Source of the DNA: Guadua angustifolia | Taxonomy: Eukaryota; Streptophyta; Magnoliopsida; Poales; Poaceae | Direction: 5' to 3' | DNA length: 64,000 nucleotides | Assembly (NCBI GenBank): GCA_036346375.1 | Contig: CM070500.1 | Coordinates: 74,838,525 to 74,902,524, forward strand | In this document: one piece after another, positions 55,270 to 64,000 of the stretch | Layout of the letters: the number at the start of each line of letters is the position of its first letter | How positions within the stretch are numbered: position 1 is the first letter of the stretch | The notes under the pieces: model-generated | Told to the model about the DNA's origin: nothing | Database searches by the model: none | The model's input: only the letters and a program-made list of their open reading frames with translations | Program-made: the position numbers and the translations under genes

Positions 55270-56350
55270 CTAGCCAGTAAGCCCGGCGTCTGTTGAAACA
55301 ACTCTATAGGGGCCCTCCCATGCAGGATAACTTGTTGGTGCTTTGGGCGAGCTCTGAATCCGCCTCGGGGCTAGGTCCCCAACAAGGAGCTTCCTAGGTC
55401 GTGACGACCGAGACGCATGTCTGCGAAGAGCATGCAAGTAGTCGTTGATCGTGGCGATGCTGCGGCATCTTACTTCTTCTCGCGAGGGTGAGGTCGAGAG
55501 ACCGTTCGTGCTCGAAGTCGACTTGGTCGACAAGTGACTCGCTGAGCCGAGCCAGTGACCTCGGGAGGCGGGACGGCTTCGCACCAGAACATGAGTGGAA
55601 GGTGTGGACCCCGTGGCTCGGCTTGTTGTGGCTGAATAGACCATAGGGCGGTGGGAAGTTCGTCCACCGGGCCTTGCCAGATCGACGAGCTCATTTGCGA
55701 CTCGTTTCTTGACGCCTTGGACGATTTGCCGATTGGCTGTTCACCGCTCCGTTGTTCGGGGTGAGCCACCGGCTTAAGCAGATTTTAATGCCGAGTTCCT
55801 CGCAAAACTCCTGGAACAACTCGCTGGTAAACTGAGTACCGTTGTCAGTGATAATCTTGCATGGAACCCCGTACCTGGTGACCACGAACAAGCGAAAGAA
55901 ATGAACTGCCGCCCGAGCAGTTATGGTCGAGACCGGTTCAGCCTCTATCCACTTGGTGAAGGTGTCAATAGCGACGAACAGAAACTTCTTCCCCCCGGCT
56001 GCTTGAGGAAAAGGACCGAGGATGTCCATCCCCCAGGTCGAGAAGGGCCACGCGAGCGGGATGGTGCGGAGCGTAGAGGCGGGTTGATCGACTTCTAGCC
56101 GTGGAATTGGCAGGCTCGGCGAAAAGGACGATATCACGAGCATCTGAAGCGCCGAGGGCCAATAGTACCCCATGCGGAAGACCTTCCGACCATTGTCCTC
56201 TGTCTGAAGAGTGTGCCCCACAGAGGCTGAGTGAATGTCATGCAGCCAGTACTTACCCTCCTCCGTGGAGATGCACCGTGTCGACGCCTAAAAACATTGC
56301 GTCAGTAGAGCTCTCCTTGACAAGCGTGTATAGGCCCGCCGGTGCTTGAT
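55270..56350 (-). pseudogene. Integrase of element E
   Basis: The 56221-55691 frame shows TWGMDILGPFPQAAGGKKFL (first Asp), FVAIDTFTKWIEAEPV and ITDNGTQFTSELFQEFCEEL (second Asp); the Glu region is damaged (TPNNGAVNSQSANRP). The C-terminal domain continues in the 55644-55270 frame, with PTSYPAWEGPYRVVSTDAGL at its end. Normally inserts element cDNA into the genome; broken here. Confidence 0.88.
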
Positions 56351-57143
56351 CCAGCTCCTCTCGTGTGGTCGGGTGGCGAGTCGCCGAGCAAGGAAATTGT
56401 GTATGGCCTCGGCTCAGAGGGGTATCTTGACCATGGCGAGCGCGACCTCATGGTCGGAGATTGACGGGCCGCCAGCGTCTCGTGATGACGTCCGGGTGGG
56501 GCGTCGTCGTCGGAAAGCCGAGCTTGGAGAAGCGATCCAGCTGAGTTGTCCTTCTGAGGATGTGCTTGAGCTCAAGTTCGGAACCACTTCTCCATCTTGC
56601 GTGCCTCGGCGAGGTACTTAGCCATCGAAGTCTCCCGAGCAATGGTAGTCCTTGTTGAACCGGTTGATGACGAGTGGGAGTCGCCTTCACGACGGTTGGC
56701 GTGACGCCCAAGGCCTTGCAAGCTTGTAAGCCGGCCAAGAGGGCTTCATACTCCGCCACATTGTTGGTCATTGGGAAGCCAAACGCAATTACGTTACCTC
56801 AATTTATGCGCTGTGGTGAGGATAAGGATCCCGACCCGGCGCTTGAAGGACCTTGAGCCGTCGAAGAACATGACCTGGGCTTCTCCTCTTCGACTGAAGC
56901 TCGGGAGCGGGCTGCGGCGTCGCTCGACCACGAAGTCGGCGAGCACTTGCGACTTGATGGTCGTCGCTGCGCTTCGACACGACGCCAACGCCGCCGATTC
57001 CATGGCCCACTTGGCGATTTGTCCGCCACCCTCCGGGTTCCTCGGGATGTCCCGAGCGGGAAGTCTGCTTGGGACGACCACGAGTGAGCTGAAAGTAGTG
57101 CCGAGCTTGCGCTGGGCCATGAGGAGAGCGTATAACAGCCTTC
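56351..57143 (-). pseudogene. RNase H and archaeal-type RNase H of element E
   Basis: The end of the first RNase H and its link (IKSQVLADFVVE, 57120-56794 frames) is followed by the second RNase H start VMFFDGS and by MTNNVAEYEALLAGLQACKA in the 56771-56448 frame. The doubled RNase H supports Tat-lineage placement. Several frameshifts. Confidence 0.78.
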
Positions 57144-58100
57144 TCAGACTGCGGGTAGCGCTCGCCGGGCGTGCAAGACCTCACGACATAATAAATGGGG
57201 TCTTCTTTGAGACCCTCGTCCGCCACCAGACGACACTAACAAACATGGGGGTGGCCGCGAGATATAGCGATAACTTCTCACGAGTTGTGGCGTTATAAGG
57301 AGGGTGGGGGCGACAGTATGCCTTCGTCGTCGAAGGATCGTTTGGCCTCTGGAGTCCACTCGGCCCCGTGCTTGCGCAAGGTTTGGAAGAATGGGAGTCC
57401 GCGCTCTCAGGAGCCTCGAGATGAACTCTTTGAGGGCCATGCGGCGTGAGGCTTTGCACCGCTGATCGAGGTCGGGTGCCATCTTCTCGATCACCTCGAT
57501 CTTTTCCGGGTTTGGACCAACCCCCGAGCCCCCGATCATATAGCCGAGCACCTTACCGGACGCCGCGCCGAACACGCACTTCTCGGGGTTGAGCTTGATC
57601 TTGCGCTTGTTCAGGTTGGCGAAGGTCTCCTCGAGATCCCGAACGTGGTCGTCCTCGGCGGAGCTTTTGACGATGATGTCGTCCACGTAGACCTCAAGGT
57701 TCCGCCCGATCTGGGGCTCGAAAGTCTTGGTCATCAGCCGTTGAAAGGTGGCCCCTGCATTGCGCAGACCAAATGACATGGTCGTATAGCAATAAGTGCC
57801 GAACGGCGTGATGAAGGAAGTCTTGCTCTCGTCGTCGACCGCCAGCTTGATCTGGTGGTATCCCGAGTAAGCATCCAAGAAGCTAAGCATCTTGGCATTC
57901 GCGGTGGAGTCCACGATCTGGTCGATGCGCGGAAGCGGGAAGTTGTCCTTCGGGCAAGCCGAGTTCAACCCCGTATGGTCGACGCACATTCTCCACTTTC
58001 CTCCCTTCTTCTGCACGATGACCGGGTTGGCGGCCACTCGAAGTAGTTAATCTCACGAATGAAGCGGCCTTCAAGAGCTTGTCAAGGTTCTCCTTGATGG
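57144..58100 (-). pseudogene. Reverse transcriptase of element E, nearly intact core
   Basis: A 297-residue open frame. It carries the finger/palm motifs NPVIVQKKGGKWRMCVDHTG, NSACPKDNFPLPRIDQIVD, SFLDAYSGYHQIKLAVDDES, MSFGLRNAGATFQRLM and the catalytic YVDDIIVKS, then NPEKCVFGAASGKVLGYM. All catalytic Asp residues are present. The frame is lost in the thumb and connection region. The upstream start is in the preceding damaged frame. Confidence 0.92.
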
Positions 58101-59025
58101 CGCGACCTTCTCCGGGAGAAGCGCAGCCTTCAAGGCAGCGTCTGGTCGAGAGCCGGACCCCACCTGCAATTTGTGCTCGATCACCTCCCTCGGGACGCCA
58201 GGCATGTCCGCGGGCTCCCAAGCAAATATGCCTTTGTTGGCGCGAAGGAAAGTGACGAGCTCGAGTTCCTATTTGGGACTTAGCTCGGCCGAGACGTGGG
58301 ACTTTTTGGTTGGGTCACTCTCATCGGCGGCACGCCTTCGTTCCCCACTAATTTGGATTGCCTTCAGCGGGCGTTCTTCGTCGTCGCCTCCGGACCGCTG
58401 GGAGGCGGCATGCGGCGGGCCAAGGCCTTGGTCTCGCAGACCATGCGCCGCTTTAGGTCGCCGCACGGTGATGACACCGTTGGGACGAGCGACTTCATGC
58501 CGATGGCCATAATGGTTGGCCGCCATGAACTTGACCAAGGCTGGCCCGTCCGAGGATGGCGTTATGCGGGAGGTCACCTCGACCACCTCGAAGGTGATCA
58601 CTCGATCGAAAGTTGTCGAGCCGCCCGAAGGTGGACGGGCAAGACAACCTGCCCCAAGGGGTGGTCGAGCTCCGGGACTATCGAAGAATGGTATGGTGAT
58701 GCTCTTGACCTTCGACCGGGAATCGCATCGGCCGGCGCTCACTGCCGCACAAGTTAAGAGAGCTGCCGCCATCGACCATGACGCGATCGATCATGTATTG
58801 CTCGATGGTCGAGTCACGACCAAGGCGGTTTTAGGTCTCGAGCCATACCGAGAGCATCCTCTCGAGAGAAGGCGATGGTTGCCCGGCCCACTTGCGGGGT
58901 TGTTCGACGGGCTTCCCGATGGCGACACGGTAGATGGTCCGTCGGCGGCCTTGACCTCGCGCTGGTGACAGGGCCGACGAGCCACCGAAGATGACATCAA
59001 TCCGGCCGCCTTTGCTGGAACTCAA
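58101..59025 (-). pseudogene. Aspartic protease region of element E
   Basis: The 58772-58269 frame contains FDRVITFEVVEVTSRI, PALVKFMAANHYGH and GVITVRRPKAAH, the flap and C-terminal blocks of plant gypsy proteases. The active-site loop is frame-damaged near 58770-58790. Confidence 0.65.
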
Positions 59026-60837
59026 GTCGAGGTCGTCGTGCTCGCGTCAGTATTAACTTCGGCCGGCTGGTCGTCATCCTTTCGAGCACCGCAGCATCTC
59101 TCCCCACCCATCATAAGCGTCCGGCAATCTCGCGAGCCTGCAGGTCGCGCGGTCGTGGCCGTCCATACTGTGGAATAGGCGAACTTTGATTCGTCATATC
59201 CGCGTGTCCCTCGGCCCTGCGGCCGAGCATCGCCGTCGGGGCCGCACGCGTTAGCCCTTCTGCTGGGCTGGTTCTTTCGCTGGTGTGGTCGGGTCGACCT
59301 TGACGAGGCTTTGAGTCCTCCCGAGCTCGGCCTCGGACCTCGAGGACCTCGCTACCGCCATCCGCCGAGACGATTACTCGCAGTAGCCCTCCGCCACCTC
59401 TGCGATCGCGCTTTCGCTTCTTGGTGGTGGTGCCTTGGTCGGCGCCCCTGGAGTTGGACGGGCCGGCCTCTGTTTGGTTCAGACCAAGCTTACCTTGGTC
59501 GAAGTCGCGTTCAATGGACGGCATCGTCCGTCTCACAGATCGCTCCGCCATGCGGAAAAAGTTTGTTGATGGCCGAGCCTCGAGGTGATCTCCGGGTCCT
59601 CGGTGAGGCGTCGATCACGGACCCCGAACTTGAAGGCCTTGATGACGGCCTCGTCAGAAATGCTCGGGATCAGGTTCCTTGTGCGGATGAATCGCCGCAC
59701 GAAGTCGCGCAGTGGTTCGTTCTTCCCCTGGATGACACGATCCAGGTCCTTCTCCCTGCCCGGCCGCTCGTAGCAACTCTGGAAGTTGGAGCGTGTGGCG
59801 CTCTGGATCTGGCGCCACGACCTGAAGGAGCCTGGCTTCTGATTAAAAAGCCAGGTCCTAGCGGCCCCGTCCAGGACGATCGGGAGGTAGTTCGCCATCA
59901 CGAGCTCGTCCCCTCCGGCCACCAGATAGCGGTCAAATAAATGGGCAGAACTCGTCAGATTTTTGGTCCGTCGGCGCTCGATCGTCGCGGGCTTGAACCG
60001 GTAGCCATCGCGACGCGACGAAGACCGTCGAGTCGCCATGCGGCCAGAGGCGGGACAGTGCGCGGTCATGGTCATCGCCGACGAGATCCCTTCTGGCTGC
60101 GGGACTGGTCGAGGCTACCCAATACCCGACCTCCGGCGGGAACGACCATGGTGCCGAGCACGGGAATCACCTGGTTGGTAACACAGGCGGTCCTGGACCC
60201 TGCGGCGCCTGGGCGGAATGTCCCGGGAGAGGTCCGCAGACCTGCTGCCGGTCGACTCGGAGCGGCTTGGCTCAGGCCTGGTCCTGGTTGGCGCGGTGCC
60301 CGTGGGGCGTCGGCAGCGTCTGCGTCAAGGCCTGCCCCGAACCCGCTGCTCGGGGCTAACCCTGCGAGAGGTGTGCAGCCGCGTCGGCGGCGCGGACGTG
60401 TTGTCATTACTTCTCTGGGAGCGGGTCCCCAAGTGCTGACTTCGATCTTGCGGGGCCTTGACCTCGGTCGCAGCCCGGTCGAGTTCTTCGGCCAGGGCTC
60501 GGCCAAAGAGCTCCGACCTTGCCCTATCGGGGTTGGCCATGACCCGAGCGATAGCGCGGAGGCGCTCCCCGGTAGGAGGGAGCCTGGGCGGCTCAGAAGA
60601 CGTGCTGGCCTTCTCCTGGGCCTCCCGCCGGAGAGCTGTTATGGCTTGGTTGATGGCAACCTGCACCATACGGCGAGCGTCTTCCGGGGTCTGCGGATCA
60701 CGGTCATCCGCATCTCCCTCGGCGCCTTGACCGTCCGCCACCAGAACGTGCTGCTCGAGCGGCGGCGGCGAGGGTGTGAACAGGGACACGGAATCGGAGT
60801 CCGTACCCGAGGAAAATCCGTCGATGAAGGGCGCCAT
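59026..60837 (-). pseudogene. Gag of element E
   Basis: Start ATG at 60837 (MAPFIDGFSSGTDSDSVSLF) directly after the primer-binding site. The acidic N-terminal frame extends to about 60430. The capsid-like retrotransposon gag domain is in the 60075-59533 frame: MANYLPIVLDGAARTWLFNQ, GSFRSWRQIQSATRSNFQSC, NEPLRDFVRRFIRTRNLIPS and SDEAVIKAFKFGV. The basic nucleocapsid-like region follows at 59551-59111 (KKRKRDRRGGGG). At least two frameshifts. Confidence 0.85.
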
Positions 60838-60883
60838 GCTCCTGGAGTCTTGGTGTCGTTCCTGCGAAAGAGCAAAACAATCG

Positions 60884-60902
60884 GGCCCCACGGTGGGCGC
60901 CA
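60884..60902 (-). other. Primer-binding site of element E
   Basis: On the minus strand TGGCGCCCACCGTGGGGCC begins two bases after the 5' LTR. Similar in position and sequence to the site of element G. Confidence 0.7.
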
Positions 60903-60904
60903 GC

Positions 60905-61569
60905 TGTCGACGATCGGGATCGTCAACGCAAGAAAGAGGTAGGGTCGAGAGTTTATGGGACCCAGTGCGTTTTGCTCGAGCGGCGAAGAAAATCGATCGC
61001 GGTGATGGTGAACAAGGCGACAACGAGCACGAGACGGGAGTTTATCTTGGTTCGAGCCCCTGTGAAGGTAATAGCTCTACTCCAGTCGCCTTGCGGCGGT
61101 GATTCTTGTTATATGGGTGTACAGAGCAGTGTTTACAACTCAAGACAGTAATGGTGATTCCTAGCTCGAGCTGCCGTGTGTGCTGTGTTGTCTTTCACGT
61201 CCTTGGAGCTCATGCGTCCTTGGTCTTTATACTTCCTTTGCATAGCGGACGGGGAGCAATCCTCGGAAGGGGGCCTTCGTGCACCTTGAGGGCTGGTAGC
61301 AAGCCCTTCGAACTTACTGCGACTCTGAGTCATCCCCACGACCCGCTCTCTGGCAACCGTCAGTCAAATGCCTGATCCGAAATCCTAGGGCGGACCAGGG
61401 GCTTCAGGCGAGACCCCGCTCGAGCCCAAGGTCGAGGGGTGCCGAGCTCGGGCGCGCCGCGCTCGAGGTCGAGCGTCCCAGTGCGTACCCAGGTCGCGGT
61501 CGGGGCCTTCCGAGCATGGGGATCCGTTGACCGCACTCCGGCCGGTCAAGGAGTACCCAGCCCTCGTCA
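60905..61569 (-). repeat. 5' LTR of element E (665 bp)
   Basis: In plus orientation starts TGTCGACGATCGGGATCG and ends CCCTCGTCA, followed by ATTGG. Pairs with 50602-51264. Confidence 0.93.
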
Positions 61570-61574
61570 ATTGG
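61570..61574 (+). repeat. Right target-site duplication of element E (ATTGG)
   Basis: Repeats 50597-50601. Confidence 0.93.
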
Positions 61575-62663
61575 GTAGAACAAATAGCTATCCCTGTGTA
61601 ATATGGTTTTCATTTAATCTGTATGACATGTGAACCTTGTAACCGTAAGTATGGTTTAGACATAACGTAATGTCACTGTGGATATAACCGTTAGATATTA
61701 TATCTGCTTAGCCATGCTCAACGCCAAAATGGTTCAGTTTCAAATTTGTTTATTCAACCAACTGCCATTTGAAAAGGTTGCTGTTAGTTTGCTAAAAATC
61801 CAAAATAAAACTATGATTTGGATGTGGGCGACTAATGGCAATAGCCAGAGGTGCAAAAAGGAACTGCACGTAGTGTAGGGTGGAGTGTCGCCCATATCAC
61901 ATTAAAGACCGAGCAATGTGACGCTATTGATCCAAGATTTTTGTGCAACCACGAGGGCTATTTATGGGGTAGCCTTAGCCTATTAAGTTGTTTAGACATG
62001 GCTTTGCTCATTGGTAGGCGGGAGCTCGCAGAGGCATTCTGGTTTGGATTGCTTGTTAGGGGCTTCCACACAGTTCGTGTGGGTAAATGCATAATCGGTG
62101 CAACGGTGTACGCCCTGCCGTGTTCAAAAACGTTGTGTTGTGTGTGTGAAAGTGGATCCACGGCTTGTGTGTGTGTTTCTGTTTCTATGGCGGGGGTTAA
62201 CGTCCCGGGCTGGATCGAAGTCATGTCTAAATAATGTAACGGCTATGTATGATCGCCTTGCCGGCACACCAAAGGAAGTGTGTCGTATGGCCTAGCAAAA
62301 AGGGTGGATCATTCCTTGTGAGTAAAATTGTACACCTCTGCAGAGTATAAAATCTAATTAATTAGCCGCGTCCGTGGTTATGGGCACTTGGTGAAGTCAT
62401 TCCAATGTTAGATTTGTTATTTTCTGAAAACTGGAGTTTCGGTTTGAAACTGGTTTTGGCAACTTGTTTTATGTCCAAAGGAATCGACATATATGGCTAT
62501 TCAGTCGGGTAGACTGGTTGGGCAATTGTATTTACTTTCTGTAAATTACTTGTTCTTAGCAATTTTATAAATGCGAATTGCAATCTAATATTAGCTTATG
62601 TTTTACTTCTTTAGCAACTGCAAAATAACTAGAGCCTGTCATTGATTAAGCCTGCATGTATAT
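61575..62663 (+). mobile_element. Very long LTR D, right part, truncated by LTR F
   Basis: Continues LTR D after element E, with landmarks shared with LTR C: GGCACACCAAAGGAAGTGTG (62263), TTGTGAGTAAAATTGTACACC (62317), CTCTGCAGAGT and TTGATTAAGCCTGCATGTAT (62643). It stops where LTR F begins, before its own expected GGGGTCTCACA end. Small open frames here are not genes. Confidence 0.7.
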
Positions 62664-64000
62664 TGTGAGACCCCGTTCCGATGAACAGGAACCTCCATGT
62701 GATTACTGTGCTATTCCCTGGGTCAGTAGCAGCACTCACATGTTTACAACAATTGGAAATCACAACCATACAAAATAATAATTAAGCGGAAGCGATTATA
62801 CAAATAAATATTACAAGTCGAGAACAGAGCAAAGAAAAGAAGCTATAACTCGCGGTTTGCCCATCCAATCCCGAGTAACCCACGAGGCATAACTCCTTAG
62901 AAATAAATCGCGAAGAAGAACCCATAACTTCTGACGAAAAGAAACTCAAGATCGCTAGCACACACCTACAATATAATTAGGCAAGGGTGAGTACGTTGCG
63001 TACTTTCAAGAAGACTTGAGCAAAACCTACAATACGTGCGGGGCTATTTCAAAGGAAAGGCTACTACGTTAATTTGCATAAAGCGAAAATTGAATTTGTA
63101 AAACAAGTTATTTGCAAGCGGAATTTATAAGAGCATTTGATTGATAGCAAATAAGTAAAGCATAATAACACTCACAGTCCTCCACGACGTGAGCGACGAA
63201 TCATTCACATTCCTGAAATTCCATAACTGTCGGCCCTTTGACAAAAAGCACAGTTGCAAAACTAATGATACCAACCCATTTGAGAAATAATAAAACATCT
63301 AGCATTGGAATGAAATCACCAAGTGCTCATGACCGCGAGCGCGGCTAATCGATTAGATTTACACTCTGCAGAGGTGTACAACTTTACCCACAAGGAATGA
63401 TCAACTCACCACGTCAGCCGTGGATCGCCATACAAGAGTATGCGACTGAACGACCATACATAGTCATTACATTACCTAGACATGGCTTTGATCCAGCCCG
63501 GGACGTTAACCCCGCCAGTAGAACTAGAAACACACACCCAAGCCATGGGCCCACATTCACACACCCAACACAACGTTTCTAAACACGGCGGCGCTGCAGC
63601 TGCGTGGGTGGAAACCCGTCCAAGCACCGAGCGGGAATGCTTGCGCTAGCTCCCGCCTACCAATGAACAAAGCCATATCTAAATCGTAATAAGCTATGGC
63701 TAACCCATCCTCACCCTTGTGGTTGCACGGAAATCTCGGATCAATAGCGTCCCATTGCTCGGTCCTTAATAGCGACAGGCGACACTTCACCCTACACTAC
63801 GTGCAATTATACTGACAAGCTATTGCGAATAATCGCCCGCATCAAAGCATAGTTTCATTTTGGGTTTTTAATCAAAATTACCCACAACCAACAGTGCCAT
63901 TTTCAATGTTTTCAGGTAAACAATTATTGATTTGATCATCAGCTATTTTGATTCTAAAGCATGGCTAAGCAGGAATAAAATAAGCGATATACCCATGATG
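62664..64000 (-). mobile_element. Very long LTR F, inverted, running off the right edge
   Basis: On the plus strand it starts TGTGAGACCCCGTTCCGATG, the reverse complement of the family's 3' end. It carries the family's blocks inverted, for example ACTCTGCAGAGGTGTACAAC at 63363 (inverse of the LTR D block at 62330). The 5' part of the LTR lies beyond the window. Confidence 0.72.

Larger units (their letters stand above)
50602..61569 (-). mobile_element. Ty3/gypsy LTR retrotransposon E (Tat-type), full-length, degenerate
   Basis: An 11.0-kb element on the minus strand, with TSD ATTGG. Order from the right: 5' LTR, primer-binding site, gag, protease, reverse transcriptase, RNase H, second RNase H-like domain, integrase, about 3.5 kb of sequence with an opposite-strand spliced ORF, 3' LTR. 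Same architecture as element G but clearly different sequence and much higher GC. It splits LTR D. Frameshifts in gag, protease, RNase H and integrase make it non-autonomous. Confidence 0.93.

Overview
The window is nuclear DNA from a flowering plant, almost certainly a grass (Poaceae). Two intact single-copy genes have grass-type intron/exon structure, and the rest is the dense nested transposon landscape of grass intergenic space. I cannot name the species. No CRISPR array, bacterial operon, rRNA or tRNA gene was recognised.

Layout. 1-1812: decayed FAR1-related (MULE-derived) gene running in from the left edge. About 1820-3464: Ty1/copia LTR-like sequence. 3465-6495: intergenic DNA with two minisatellites and a frameshifted HAK/KUP potassium-transporter fragment with an unrelated C-terminal tail (5096-5746, minus). 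6501-18448: complete but degenerate Ty3/gypsy element G (Tat-type, plus strand), with two LTRs, target-site duplication ACACG and an antisense plant-mobile-domain gene downstream of integrase. 18762-19813: intact 4-exon pathogen-related-protein gene (plus). 19940-20471: hAT MITE. 20912-25378: intact 15-exon NADP-dependent isocitrate dehydrogenase gene (minus). 25690-27270: AT-rich duplicated repeat.

From about 27.5 kb to the right edge I see no host gene, only insertions within insertions. They are: a very long LTR (A, ending 30360); a partial CACTA element (CACTA1, 30361-34568), itself containing a hAT element (33021-34067) and followed by a copia solo LTR (34569-36243, TSD TACCA); a second CACTA element (CACTA2, 36272-47676, TSD AAA) split by a Ty3/gypsy fragment (B, 37845 to about 40830) and another long LTR (C, ending 45058); a tandem-repeat tract; a third long LTR (D, from 48341) split by Ty3/gypsy element E (50602-61569, minus strand, TSD ATTGG); and a fourth long LTR (F) in inverted orientation running off the right edge.

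Working genes. Only the pathogen-related protein gene and the isocitrate dehydrogenase gene look functional. They are convergent neighbours separated by about 1.1 kb that holds one MITE. Everything else is mobile or decayed. The most notable points are: both Tat-type elements carry an antisense, apparently intron-containing gene in the same slot; the two CACTA remnants are complementary halves sharing exactly 60 bp; the HAK fragment has a chimeric tail; an in-frame upstream ATG could give the isocitrate dehydrogenase an organelle-type presequence; and divergence between LTR pairs is rich in small indels.
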